Below, one piece after another: positions 52,632-61,921 of a DNA stretch of 62,145 nucleotides. Where the stretch lies: the NCBI GenBank assembly GCA_910578475.1, contig CAJTRK010000021.1:1-62145 (forward strand). Direction: 5' to 3'. The notes under the pieces are model-generated. The model had not been told where the DNA came from. It did not search any database and worked only from the letters and a program-made list of their open reading frames with translations. Each line of letters begins with the position of its first letter. Position 1 is the stretch's first letter. This stretch comes from an uncultured Lachnospiraceae bacterium. Its GTDB lineage: Bacteria; Bacillota; Clostridia; Lachnospirales; Lachnospiraceae. The position numbers and the translations under genes are program-made.

Positions 52632-55307
52632 TCATAACAGATAATAGGCCATTCCGAACGTCCCGATACCGGAATTGCAGGCAATGGAAACGGATGTCCG
52701 CTGTATGATTACTTTTTCAAAAGGAACACAGCGCAGCACTTCGCGCCGAATCAGTTCCAGCTGTTCCACGCTGCATCCTGCGTGCGTAATATAGACGATA
52801 TCCGTGCTGATTTTTCCTTTATGCCGTAAATGCCAGTGAATGAACCGTTTCCAGGCTCCTTCCATCCGGCCGCACCGCACCCCGTTCATACGCATTCTGC
52901 CCTGTTCCAGGGTCATTTCCGGATGCAGGCCGAATAACCTGCATACCCCTGCGGATATGTCATTCAAATGCCCTCTCTGATGGAAGATTTCCGCGGCCGG
53001 CAGCATATAATGGGAATCTATTTTCTTTTTGATTCGCTCCACCAGTCTGCATATTTCCGCGGCAGTATGCCCTTCCATCGCCAGTTTCCCCGCATACAGG
53101 ACAATGAGCGCCTGACCGCCGGATATTTGTTCGGAATTAATGACTTTCACATGGTCAAATCCTTTTGCCGCGGTAACGGCGGTCTCATAACTTTTCCCCA
53201 CATGGGCGGCCATCGAGATATGAATGACCTGTTCCGCCTGCGTCAGCGCATCCGCGTAAAAATCTTCATATTCGTTCACGGAAATATCATCCGAAACGGC
53301 ATTGCTCGTTGTAGCCGTCATATACTGAATCAGATTATCCGAAGAAATCTCCAGAATATCGGCAAACCGTCCGCTCTCCGTTTTAATATACAGGTAAATC
53401 ATACCGATGTCATACTGGTCTGTCAGCTTATTGGGAAGGTCGCTGACACAATCTGTCGTAATATATACCTTCCTTTTTTTATGCCCGGAAATGCGCTGGA
53501 TTTCCTCGCCTTCCCCTTCCACCGTTTTCAGCAGACGGTATTCGATAATATCTTCCGGTAAAAATTTCAGAATCGCGTTTTCAAGCGCCATCCCCTGAAT
53601 GGGCTTTTCCAGATAATCATCAAATCCATCCTCCATGCACTGGCTGCGGAACTCTGCCTTCGTATTCGCTGAAAGAACGATTACCGCGGAATCCCGGCAC
53701 AGCCCGTTCTCCTGTCTTCGCAGCTGCCGCATCGTCTGAACACCGTCCATCTCCGGCATCATGTAATCCATCAGGATAACGTGATAAAATTTTCTCTTTG
53801 TCATTTCCAGACATTCCGCGCCGCTTCCCGCAATATCAATTTCTACTTTGGTCTCCTTCAGCAGCCCGCTTTCCACAAGCGCATTCATCGGATTATCGTC
53901 CACAAGCAGAACACGAGCTTCCGGCGCTTCAAAACTTCTCCGGTACTCATCCGTCTTTTCTCTGTTCCTCGACAAAAATTTCACATACCCGATAGGTGTC
54001 CTGTCCACGATTTTCTGCGGAAGAGACACCGTAAAAACAGAACCTTTCGTATAAATACTGTCAACGGTAATTTCACCGTTCATTAAATCCACAAGCTGTT
54101 TCGTGATGGAAAGCCCCAGGCCGCTGCCTTCTACTTTCCGGTTTTTCCAGGCATCCGCACGCAGAAAAGAATCATAAATATGTTCCAAATCTTCTTTTCG
54201 AATACCGATTCCGGTATCTGACACCGAAATTTTGAGCAGACCCTCTCCTTCCGCCGACGCATCCATGTGAACGGATAACGTAACGGAACCTTCCTCTGTG
54301 TATTTGGCCGCATTGGTCAGAATATTCAATACGACCTGATTGATTCTTTTCATATCGCCGAACAGAACTGCCGGAAGATTCTCGTCGATATCCATCAGAA
54401 ATTCCAGTTTCTTTTCCTTCAGACGCACCTGTATCATATCAATCAGATTACCGAACAGCTCTACGGTCTGATATTCCATCGGAATGATTTCCATTTTTTT
54501 CATTTCCATCTGAGAAAGGTCCAGCACATCGTTGACGAGACTCAGAAGCATTTTGCTCGCGCTCCCGATATTCCGGGCATATTCCTTCGTCATCTCCTCG
54601 CCGCTTTCTCTGAGTATCATCTCATTCAGACCGATAATCGTATTAATCGGCGTTCGAATCTCATGACTCATGCTCGCGAAAAAACTGTTCTTGGATTCGC
54701 TGATTTCTTCCAGTTCCTTCTGCTGCCTCTGTGCAATTTCCCGCTCTATCTCGAAGATTCTCGTCTGAACTTTCAATATCAGGCCGCCCGCGAGCCCAAC
54801 GGCAAGCATTGCAAAAATAGAGTCCGTATAAGCTGCCGCTCTGGAGTCCATCGGCACAATCAATTCCGGATGATAATATCCGAAAACATATGTAAAGATG
54901 TCCACGGCAAGCGATAAAATCAGGAAAAAGATAAGTTTTTTCCCGGAAAACATCAGAAAAATATAAAGCAGCCCAAGCGAAAACCAGACTACCGCGCCGC
55001 CTTCCAGCCCGCCGCTCAGAAAGAACATTGCCGGAAAAATAACCATAATAATGAGAATGCCGACTACGAATGCCGCAAAATCCAGCTTTCGGAATTTGAA
55101 AGTGGCGAGCAGCGCAATGCCGAGCACCGTCAGGAGAAGCGCCAACGGAAGGACGATGACTTTCATATCCATAATACTGATACATTCTATGATGCCCATA
55201 ATTGCCAGCGTACTGCCGACAAGAATAATGACCCGGAAAATCCGTTCCCGCAGTTCATAGTCTCTTCGGTAGATTGCGTGGTATATTCTGTGAATCAACT
55301 CTTTCAC
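52632..55307 (-). CDS. Hybrid sensor kinase fused to a receiver and a C-terminal DegV lipid-binding domain
   Basis: An 891-residue protein. Residues 20-180 contain about six membrane segments with almost no outside loop. HisKA has the acceptor His215 in FFASMSHEIRTP; HATPase_c spans about 305-430 (NILTNAAKY; SDTGIG; GSGLGLS). A receiver (465-585) has Asp514 in ILMDYMMPEMDG. Residues 613-891 are a DegV fold: YITTDCVSDLP, ATTSNAVSDDIS, HISMAAHVGKSYETA, VKVINSEQISGGQA and the end region HAGCSVEQLELIRRE...GIGTFGMAYYL. DegV/FakB proteins bind a fatty acid; here the usual THTGPG motif reads CNSGIG. Overlaps the upstream kinase gene by 4 bases. No HPt domain. Confidence 0.9.
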   Translation of the reverse strand: MKELIHRIYHAIYRRDYELRERIFRVIILVGSTLAIMGIIECISIMDMKVIVLPLALLLTVLGIALLATFKFRKLDFAAFVVGILIIMVIFPAMFFLSGGLEGGAVVWFSLGLLYIFLMFSGKKLIFFLILSLAVDIFTYVFGYYHPELIVPMDSRAAAYTDSIFAMLAVGLAGGLILKVQTRIFEIEREIAQRQQKELEEISESKNSFFASMSHEIRTPINTIIGLNEMILRESGEEMTKEYARNIGSASKMLLSLVNDVLDLSQMEMKKMEIIPMEYQTVELFGNLIDMIQVRLKEKKLEFLMDIDENLPAVLFGDMKRINQVVLNILTNAAKYTEEGSVTLSVHMDASAEGEGLLKISVSDTGIGIRKEDLEHIYDSFLRADAWKNRKVEGSGLGLSITKQLVDLMNGEITVDSIYTKGSVFTVSLPQKIVDRTPIGYVKFLSRNREKTDEYRRSFEAPEARVLLVDDNPMNALVESGLLKETKVEIDIAGSGAECLEMTKRKFYHVILMDYMMPEMDGVQTMRQLRRQENGLCRDSAVIVLSANTKAEFRSQCMEDGFDDYLEKPIQGMALENAILKFLPEDIIEYRLLKTVEGEGEEIQRISGHKKRKVYITTDCVSDLPNKLTDQYDIGMIYLYIKTESGRFADILEISSDNLIQYMTATTSNAVSDDISVNEYEDFYADALTQAEQVIHISMAAHVGKSYETAVTAAKGFDHVKVINSEQISGGQALIVLYAGKLAMEGHTAAEICRLVERIKKKIDSHYMLPAAEIFHQRGHLNDISAGVCRLFGLHPEMTLEQGRMRMNGVRCGRMEGAWKRFIHWHLRHKGKISTDIVYITHAGCSVEQLELIRREVLRCVPFEKVIIQRTSVSIACNSGIGTFGMAYYLL

Positions 55308-58120
55308 GCTTCGCCGCCCCCTTCCTGTTTCAACGCTTCCCGAATGCCCTGTACGGCGTCCGCCGCCGACATATAATCGGACATTTCTATCTTTTTCATG
55401 ACAGGTTCAAGCAATTCCGCCAGCGCCGTTCCATGATACTGAAAATCCTGTATTTCCGCCAGAATTTCCTGCATCTTCGTTCCGTCCAGCGCATACATGG
55501 CTTCCTCCAGCCTTTCCTGGTGCGCGTCAAAAGCTTCTTCGGAAAGCTCCGGAAGCGCGGCTTCCCTGTCTCTTTCCTCCGATGGACTTTTGAAACGCCC
55601 GTCCGCCTCTGCTGCGGCGTCTTCCGCTTCGCCCGTTTCTGCCCCGGCATCGATTTTCTTCACAAAAGGACTCGCTTCCAGCGCCTCCATCACATGGAGG
55701 TATTCCGCCAGCATATCGGCATGATTCTTCAACAGATACTCCACATCGCTTCTTTTTCCGGCAAGTTCCAGCGCCTTTGCCTTCGCCGCCAGCGGAAGCG
55801 CGCCGATGCTCTGCATCATGCTCTTTAGCGCATGCACTTTAATCGTATAATTTTTCCAGTCATGCCGTATAAACAGATTATCCAAAAGGTCCCGCATCTC
55901 ATGCCGTTCTTCGTAATAAGCCGCCAGAATATTCAGGTATTCTTCTTTTCCGCCGCAGTAGAGCATCCCTTGTTCCACATCCAGGTCACCGATGACAAGT
56001 TCCGCCTTTTCCGTCAGACGCTTCTCTTTTGTCTCTCTTGTTTCCGATTTCGTCTGATAAATCAGTTTTTCCGCAGGCAGGTTTCGTTTCAGCACACGCT
56101 CCAAAACCGATATTTCAATGGGCTTGGAAATAAAATCATCGAACCCTTCCTCCAGAAACATTTCCCGGTTGCCCGGCGCGGCATTGGCCGTCAGCGCGAT
56201 AATGGGCAGCTTCCTGTAATAGTGGCCGACCTTTTCCCGCATGCGGCGCATCGTCTCAATGCCGTCCACTTCCGGCATCATATGGTCCATAAAGACAAAA
56301 TCATAAGACATATTTTCAATCAGCTGCAAGGCTTCCTTTCCGCTGACCGCATATGACACCCTGATTTGATATTCCTTTAACAATCCTTCGACAACGCGGA
56401 TATTCATCCGGTTATCATCCACCACAAGCACACGCGCCGCCGGCGCAATAAATTTTCCCGGCCTTATCATCTGCCTTCCGCCCTCGGAACCTGTACTTCC
56501 GTTTAATATGGAAACAATCGGAAGAATGTAAAAAGGCTTATAAAGCCGTATGATATTGGGATTCGTAATATATTTTTCTCTTTGCCGGTCGATAACCATA
56601 ATGACATCCGCATGCTGCGCAAGCTCATCGAAATAGGCTTCGTCCTCCTGATATTCTTCAAGACTGATAAACACATGCGTATAGGCATTGTGCGCTCCCC
56701 GCCGCTTCATTTCCGCCAGATTGCGGCACACATGGCATTTTACCCGCAGCTGTTTTATCATGTTCACGATAATGCCGGAGTATTCATCCCGAATCGCCAT
56801 CATATCGAACTGCTCCATATCAAAATATGCGGCAATATTCAGCTCTTCCCGGTTCTCAACCTGTCCTATCGGCTTATCGTCCAACACTTTCTGCGGTACG
56901 ACAAAACGGAAAATACTGCCCTTCCCGATACGGCTCCGTACCGTAATCGTTCCTCCCATTTTCTGAACAAGTTCTCTGGAAATCGCAAGTCCGAGTCCGA
57001 TACCGCCTTCCTGACGATTCCGCCTCGTATCAATCTGGCTGAAACTCTCGAATAATTTTTCCAGCCCTTCTTCCTCTATGCCGATACCGGTATCGCTGAC
57101 AGATACGCAGAGATTAACGCCGTAGTTTTCTTTTCTCGCATAAATTCTGACGACAATGCCGCCCTCATTCGTGAATTTAATCGCATTGTCAATCAGATTC
57201 AGCATGACTCTGCGAATCTTCTTTTCGTCTCCGTAAAGGCCGCTCGGAATATTTGCATCACAATCTATGATAAGCTCTATCTGCCTGTCCGCTTTCCTTG
57301 CCATCGCGATATTGATAATATCGTTGATGGTGGAAGTAATATTGTACGCCTCTTCTTCCAGATTCATTTTTCCCTGCTGCAACTGGGAAAAATCCAATAT
57401 ATCGCTGACAAGCGCCATCAGCTCATGCCCCGCGTCCCGGATATCGTAAACTTCCTCGCGCATTTTCTCCAGGTCATGCTCCCGCAGCGCCATTTCGCTC
57501 ATGCCGCAAATCGTATTGACGGGCGTCCGAATCTCATGACTGACATTCGCAAGAAAATCGTCCTTGCTCTGTTCCGCATCCATCAGCGCGTCGATAATTT
57601 TATAAATTTCTTCGTTCCTTTCATCCCGGTTCCGAAGCCAGGCATAAAGAATATACAGCACACAGCAAATATTTCCGAGCTGCGCAAACAGTCCCCTTAT
57701 TTCTTCTGTCGGCATTCCCCTGAAAGTTCCCACAATAACGCCATGATAAAAAAGAATAAAGAGCAGCGAAACAAAGGAAATTCCCATAAGTTCCGAAACT
57801 CTGTAAAAAGACACGATGACCGTCACCGCCATAAAAGTAGGAATCACCGGTAAAAGCGATTCCATATTGGCGGCATAGACGATAACGGAAAGTTGTATCA
57901 GAATCGAGCCGATAACCGCTCTGACTCTGTAATTTCTGTATTTACTGAGAAAAAAGCTCCATCCGGCCGTCAGTTCCACCAGAAAAATACCCGGAATCCA
58001 TGCCTCCCACCCGCGATGAAACGCGGCCGCACACAGACTCATCGTATAAATGCTGTACAGAATAATAACGACCCGTTCCCTTTTTCTCTGGCTCTGCCTG
58101 CTCTGCTCAAGAAATTCCAC
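55304..58120 (-). CDS. Hybrid sensor kinase with pseudo-receiver, receiver and HPt domains
   Basis: A 938-residue phosphorelay kinase. Membrane segments occupy about 15-160. The acceptor is His195 in FLANVSHEIRTP; the ATPase has NLIDNAIKF, SDTGIG and GIGLGLA. A degenerate receiver-like stretch lies at about 430-540 (YTHVFISLEEYQED, without a clear acceptor). A true receiver follows (VLVVDDNRMNIRVVEG; MDHMMPEVDG). The C-terminus has an HPt with KVHALKSMMQSIGA and an acidic tail. The start is GTG at 58120, supported by GGGGGG 7 bases upstream. It sits 38 bases after the response regulator gene and overlaps the DegV-fused kinase, so it can supply the HPt that kinase lacks. Confidence 0.9.
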   Translation of the reverse strand: MEFLEQSRQSQRKRERVVIILYSIYTMSLCAAAFHRGWEAWIPGIFLVELTAGWSFFLSKYRNYRVRAVIGSILIQLSVIVYAANMESLLPVIPTFMAVTVIVSFYRVSELMGISFVSLLFILFYHGVIVGTFRGMPTEEIRGLFAQLGNICCVLYILYAWLRNRDERNEEIYKIIDALMDAEQSKDDFLANVSHEIRTPVNTICGMSEMALREHDLEKMREEVYDIRDAGHELMALVSDILDFSQLQQGKMNLEEEAYNITSTINDIINIAMARKADRQIELIIDCDANIPSGLYGDEKKIRRVMLNLIDNAIKFTNEGGIVVRIYARKENYGVNLCVSVSDTGIGIEEEGLEKLFESFSQIDTRRNRQEGGIGLGLAISRELVQKMGGTITVRSRIGKGSIFRFVVPQKVLDDKPIGQVENREELNIAAYFDMEQFDMMAIRDEYSGIIVNMIKQLRVKCHVCRNLAEMKRRGAHNAYTHVFISLEEYQEDEAYFDELAQHADVIMVIDRQREKYITNPNIIRLYKPFYILPIVSILNGSTGSEGGRQMIRPGKFIAPAARVLVVDDNRMNIRVVEGLLKEYQIRVSYAVSGKEALQLIENMSYDFVFMDHMMPEVDGIETMRRMREKVGHYYRKLPIIALTANAAPGNREMFLEEGFDDFISKPIEISVLERVLKRNLPAEKLIYQTKSETRETKEKRLTEKAELVIGDLDVEQGMLYCGGKEEYLNILAAYYEERHEMRDLLDNLFIRHDWKNYTIKVHALKSMMQSIGALPLAAKAKALELAGKRSDVEYLLKNHADMLAEYLHVMEALEASPFVKKIDAGAETGEAEDAAAEADGRFKSPSEERDREAALPELSEEAFDAHQERLEEAMYALDGTKMQEILAEIQDFQYHGTALAELLEPVMKKIEMSDYMSAADAVQGIREALKQEGGGEA

Positions 58121-58158
58121 CCTTATCCCCCCGTTTTAACCTGCTTTTGTCCCGTATA

Positions 58159-59232
58159 CTAATGAAGCTGCCTGTATATCTTCCGCAATATTCCGAAAAT
58201 GCCCGGATTAAACTTTTTACCCGCATCCGCTTCCATCATCGTAAGCGTTTCTCCAATATGATAAGAATCCCGGTAAGTACGATTTTCCGTCATGGCACAA
58301 TAAGCGCTTACTACGGAAACAATCTGCGCGGACAGCGGAATTTCCTCTCCGGCCTTTCCGCTCGGATAACCGCTTCCGTTCCAGTTTTCATGATGATACT
58401 GGACAATATCCAGCGACATCTGCAGAAAATCATTATAATCCCCTGTGTCCATAATGTCCTGAAGGATTCTTGCGCCAATCGTCACATGCGCTCTGATTTC
58501 CTCCATATCTTCCGGCGAAAGAGACTCCCTTTTCTGCAAAAGCTCCGTCGGAATCGCTACGTTTCCCAAATCGCACAACGGCGCCGCAAGCTCTATTGTA
58601 TCGATATAGGCATCCGAAATCAGGTGACCGTATTCCGCCGATAACTGCATCGCCTCCGCCAGTATCCGGCAATTATAGCAGAGCCGCTCCATATGATTTT
58701 CATCATAACAGGCGTTTTCTCTCGCTACGCGAATCAGTGCGTAAAGCACATTCTTTTTTTCCAGTTCCAGCTGATGCAGCTGCGCCTCAACGGAAGACTG
58801 CAGCCTCCTGTTCATCTCAATCAGTTCCCGGTTGGCATCGTATAGTTTCAAATGCAGCTGCAGTCTTGCCTTTACGACCTTTGGAATAAAAGGCTTTGTA
58901 ATATAATCTTCTCCGCCGAGGTCAAATCCCCTCACCACATCCGACGGGTCGTCGAATGCGGAAATAAAGATTATCGGAATATCTCTCGTTTCCGGATTTT
59001 CCTTTAACAGCTTGCAGACTTCGTAGCCGTCCATTTCCGGCATCGCCACATCCAGAATAATCAACTGCGGCTGCAGCCTGCCGACCATTTTAAGCGCCTG
59101 AGCGCCATTTTCCGTCAAGACAGGCTGACAGCCCATCTCCTGAATAATATCGCGCAAAACGAACCGGTTGCTGTCCACATCGTCCACCACCAGAATTTTT
59201 GCCGCCTCTTTACTTCCCGTTTCCTGTGCCAT
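58159..59232 (-). CDS. Response regulator with degenerate HD-GYP output domain
   Basis: A 357-residue protein. Receiver: VVDDVDSNRF, Asp61 in IILDVAMPEMDG, Lys113 in DYITKPF. A coiled-coil linker spans about 125-165. The HD-GYP domain (165-357) keeps HHENWNGSGYPSGKAGEEIPL, but the HD pair is replaced by Cys220-Asp221 (APLCDLGN where active members have HDIGK), and the later metal-binding Asp in the DxYDALT-type motif is replaced (VSAYCAMTENRTYRD). Two metal ligands appear lost, so cyclic-di-GMP hydrolysis is doubtful. It may bind a nucleotide or act as a phosphorylated adaptor. First gene of the phosphorelay operon; a start at 59232 has AGAAGG in front. Confidence 0.88.
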   Translation of the reverse strand: MAQETGSKEAAKILVVDDVDSNRFVLRDIIQEMGCQPVLTENGAQALKMVGRLQPQLIILDVAMPEMDGYEVCKLLKENPETRDIPIIFISAFDDPSDVVRGFDLGGEDYITKPFIPKVVKARLQLHLKLYDANRELIEMNRRLQSSVEAQLHQLELEKKNVLYALIRVARENACYDENHMERLCYNCRILAEAMQLSAEYGHLISDAYIDTIELAAPLCDLGNVAIPTELLQKRESLSPEDMEEIRAHVTIGARILQDIMDTGDYNDFLQMSLDIVQYHHENWNGSGYPSGKAGEEIPLSAQIVSVVSAYCAMTENRTYRDSYHIGETLTMMEADAGKKFNPGIFGILRKIYRQLH

Positions 59233-59258
59233 ACACGCCTTCTCCCCGTTATCTATCT
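59233..59258 (-). other. Short gap before the phosphorelay operon
   Basis: Only 26 bases separate the operon start codon from structured element copy B. They carry the ribosome site but no complete promoter. Confidence 0.6.
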
Positions 59259-59453
59259 GGTCACAATTCCTCTGTCGGGCCGGGGTGCGCAGCGTCCGGT
59301 TCCTGAGGAGGCCCTTGAAAAAAGTCGGTACTTAGTGAAAAAGCTGTTTTACAACTTCTGAACTTAGTACCGCTACTATTTTTCACGGAGCGGGAGCGTG
59401 CCTCCGTGGGAACCGGACGCTGTGCACCCCGGCCCGGCAGAGGAATTGTGACC
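59259..59453 (+). ncRNA. Structured ~200-nt element, copy B
   Basis: 45-nt arms at 59259-59303 and 59409-59453 match at 43 of 45 positions; both exceptions are G-U pairs if the plus strand is transcribed, matching the core orientation deduced for copy A (minus strand). Arm sequence is unrelated to copy A. The core repeats the same blocks: GGCCCTTGAAA, CGGTACTTAGTGAAAAAG, GAACTTAGTACCG and TTTTTCACGGAGCGGGAGCGTG. The inner stem is GGAGGC/GCCTCC, against GGCGGC/GCTGCC in copy A: a compensatory change. GTGAAAAA and TTTTTCAC can form 8 pairs as a pseudoknot. No open frame. The flanking genes point the other way, so it is not a simple leader of either. Confidence 0.6.
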
Positions 59454-59468
59454 TGGATTCCTATTTGC

Positions 59469-59502
59469 AAAAAAGGCTGAACCCACTGATTCAGCCTTTT
59501 TA
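59469..59502. terminator. Terminator after phosphofructokinase
   Basis: AAAAAAGGCTGAA (59469-59481) and TTCAGCCTTTTT (59490-59501) with an 8-nt loop. It can work in both directions and ends the pfkA transcript 30 bases after the stop. Confidence 0.85.
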
Positions 59503-59532
59503 TTTTATCATGTTCGAATTTGCATAAACTTT

Positions 59533-60762
59533 TTAGCCTTTGCGTACAAGATGACGCGGAAGGCCATTCACATATAACGGCTGTAATTCACCCATGATAA
59601 GCGGTCTCGCATACTTCTCATAGCCGTCATTCAGACCCTTGCAGTCCTCGGTAATCCATTCATCCGGAACTTTTCTTTCCACATTGGCAATCGCATGAAT
59701 ATCATATGCGCTCGTGCCGCACTGATACGGTTCTTCTCCGTTTCTGTCAAGCGTTATCATCATGCCGGTCTTGCCTTCTTCCGCAGCCATAACCGCGTCA
59801 AAACCAACCTGGAACGCTTCGTTGATATCCGTCAGGGATGCAAGATGCGTTGCCGCACGCTGCAGCGTGGAAAACTCAATCGCTCTGGTTTTCAATCCTG
59901 TTTCCGCCGCAATCTTATCCGCAAGCATAACAGCTGTTCCGGACATCTGTTTGTGTCCGAACGCGTCAACCGCCACTTCTCTGCCAAGCTCACATACATA
60001 ACGGCCGTCCGCAATTTTCACGCCTTCTGATACCGCGATGACAACGGAAGATTTTTCTGCCGCAAGCTTCTTGATATCTTCCATGAACTTGTCCATATCG
60101 AATACTTTTTCCGGTAAATAAATCGCATCCGGTCCGCTGCAGTCATCGCCCTTTGACAGAGCGGCCGCCGCAGTCAGCCAGCCGGCATTACGTCCCATAA
60201 TCTCTACTATACAGATAGTAGGTTTTCTCGCGCCAAAAGATTCGTTGTCGCGGATGATTTCTTTCATGCTCGTTGCAATATATTTTGCCGCGGAACCATA
60301 GCCCGGACAGTGGTCTGTAATCGGAAGGTCGTTGTCGATAGTCTTCGGAACGCCCATGAAACGCTGCGGCTTATTATGAGCTGCCGCATAATCGGACAGC
60401 ATTTTTACCGTATCCATTGAATCGTTTCCGCCCGTATAGAAAAGACACTCGATATCATGTTTCTCCATAATTTCGAAAATTTTCTCATATACATCTTCAT
60501 GTCCTTCGATTTTCGGCATTTTAAAACGGCAGGAGCCTAAAAATGCGGAAGGGGTTCTTTTCAACATTTCAATGCCCGTCTCGTCGCTGAGATATTCGCC
60601 AAGCTCAATCATATTATCCTGAAGAAAACCTTCAATGCCATGCACCATACCATAGACTTTCTTTACGCCAAGCTTCTTTGCAGCCGCATATACGCCTGCT
60701 ACGGAAGAGTTGATAACGGCTGTGGGGCCGCCGGACTGACCAACAACAATATTTCCTTTCAT
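59533..60762 (-). CDS. pfkA: 6-phosphofructokinase, probably pyrophosphate-dependent
   Basis: A 409-residue glycolytic enzyme. GQSGGPTAVINSS is the N-terminal nucleotide loop. The motif YTGGNDSMDTVK stands where ATP enzymes have GGDGS and pyrophosphate enzymes GGDDS. PKTIDNDLPITDH has the Lys typical of pyrophosphate users (ATP enzymes have Gly). IVEIMGRNAGWLTAAAAL completes the sugar site. The Lys argues for pyrophosphate, while the Asn in GGND makes the donor less certain. The start at 60762 is chosen over GTG at 60768 because GGAG is 8 bases before the ATG. Confidence 0.9.
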   Translation of the reverse strand: MKGNIVVGQSGGPTAVINSSVAGVYAAAKKLGVKKVYGMVHGIEGFLQDNMIELGEYLSDETGIEMLKRTPSAFLGSCRFKMPKIEGHEDVYEKIFEIMEKHDIECLFYTGGNDSMDTVKMLSDYAAAHNKPQRFMGVPKTIDNDLPITDHCPGYGSAAKYIATSMKEIIRDNESFGARKPTICIVEIMGRNAGWLTAAAALSKGDDCSGPDAIYLPEKVFDMDKFMEDIKKLAAEKSSVVIAVSEGVKIADGRYVCELGREVAVDAFGHKQMSGTAVMLADKIAAETGLKTRAIEFSTLQRAATHLASLTDINEAFQVGFDAVMAAEEGKTGMMITLDRNGEEPYQCGTSAYDIHAIANVERKVPDEWITEDCKGLNDGYEKYARPLIMGELQPLYVNGLPRHLVRKG

Positions 60763-60836
60763 TGCCACATCTCCTTTATATTCTTTGTTTTCTGCTCACG
60801 CCGCACGAATATCGCTATTCGGACAGACTTATAATG

Positions 60837-60865
60837 AGTATACCAAATAAATCCGGAAATGGCAA
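60837..60865 (-). promoter_or_regulatory. pfkA promoter
   Basis: Minus-strand TTGCCA (60860-60865), 17 bases, TATACT (60837-60842). A good SigA promoter with a leader of about 70 nt. Confidence 0.78.
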
Positions 60866-60921
60866 GTAATGGGAAGGAAGATATTTTATTGTATCCAGGC
60901 ACGCTTCCCTTTTCCTATTTC

Positions 60922-61866
60922 CTATCTTATCAGATAAAAGAAATATCCCGCGTAACATGCCAGCAGGATTACGCCTCCGTGCCGCTGTAATTTCTGTTTT
61001 CTGATTACGCACAGCCACAGCAATACCGCCGTTGAGATACATACGACCGTATCGACAAGAAAATCCGTTTGATACGCAACCGGCGTTATGACGCCTGCGA
61101 TGCCGACAACGAACAGGATATTGAACAGGTTGCTCCCGACAATGTTTCCGACCGCGATATCCGCTTTTCCTTTTATCGCCGCCGTGGCGGAAGTAACGAG
61201 TTCCGGCAGGGAGGTTCCGAAAGCGACGATGGTCAGACCGATAAGCCGTTCGCTCATGCCAAAAATTCTCGCCAGAGCCGTTGCCGCATCAACCGTAATA
61301 TCGCTTCCCAACACAATCATCCCGCCGCCGATAAGAATCAGCAGAATCAGTTTGAGCATACTGTCCTTTTGGCCGTCAGATTCCGGTTCTTCCAACGCGG
61401 AAGCCTGTCCTTTTTTGGCCATCCGCAAAAGATACAGCAAATAGAACACCATACCCGCCAGCAGAATAAAACCGTCGATTCTTCCGACCGTTCCGTCCGA
61501 CAGGCCGAGAGCCGCTAACAACGCTGTCACGCCAATCACCATCGGCAATTCATATTTAACGGTGGATTTCTGCACCGCTAAAGGGGATATAACAGACGTT
61601 ATTCCAAGTATCAGAAGCACATTCAGAATGTTACTTCCGACCACATTTCCTATCGTAATTTCCGCACTCCCTTTCAATGCCGCCGAAGTGCTGACGGCCG
61701 CTTCCGGCAGGCTTGTACCGATTGCAACGATGGTCAGGCCGATAACAAGCTGCGGTATACCGAATTTTTCCGCTATCTTACTTGCCCCTTCCACGAACCA
61801 GTCGGCCCCCTTCACCAACATGACAAATCCAACGACGAGAAATAATAACTGTACTGCTACATCCAT
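60922..61866 (-). CDS. Na+/Ca2+ exchanger family protein, YrbG-like
   Basis: A 314-residue CaCA-family antiporter with ten membrane segments in two inverted halves. Both alpha repeats are complete: GTSLPEAAVSTSAALKG...NVVGSNILN and GTSLPELVTSATAAIKG...NIVGSNLFN. It moves Ca2+ or another cation out in exchange for Na+ or H+. AGGAGG precedes the ATG. It lies 55 bases after a strong terminator that closes a short upstream ORF, so its expression may depend on read-through. Confidence 0.92.
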   Translation of the reverse strand: MDVAVQLLFLVVGFVMLVKGADWFVEGASKIAEKFGIPQLVIGLTIVAIGTSLPEAAVSTSAALKGSAEITIGNVVGSNILNVLLILGITSVISPLAVQKSTVKYELPMVIGVTALLAALGLSDGTVGRIDGFILLAGMVFYLLYLLRMAKKGQASALEEPESDGQKDSMLKLILLILIGGGMIVLGSDITVDAATALARIFGMSERLIGLTIVAFGTSLPELVTSATAAIKGKADIAVGNIVGSNLFNILFVVGIAGVITPVAYQTDFLVDTVVCISTAVLLWLCVIRKQKLQRHGGVILLACYAGYFFYLIR

Positions 61867-61921
61867 AAATTTTCCTCCTGTATATTTTCTTTTTTTGATA
61901 CTCTAATCCTATTATTTATAT

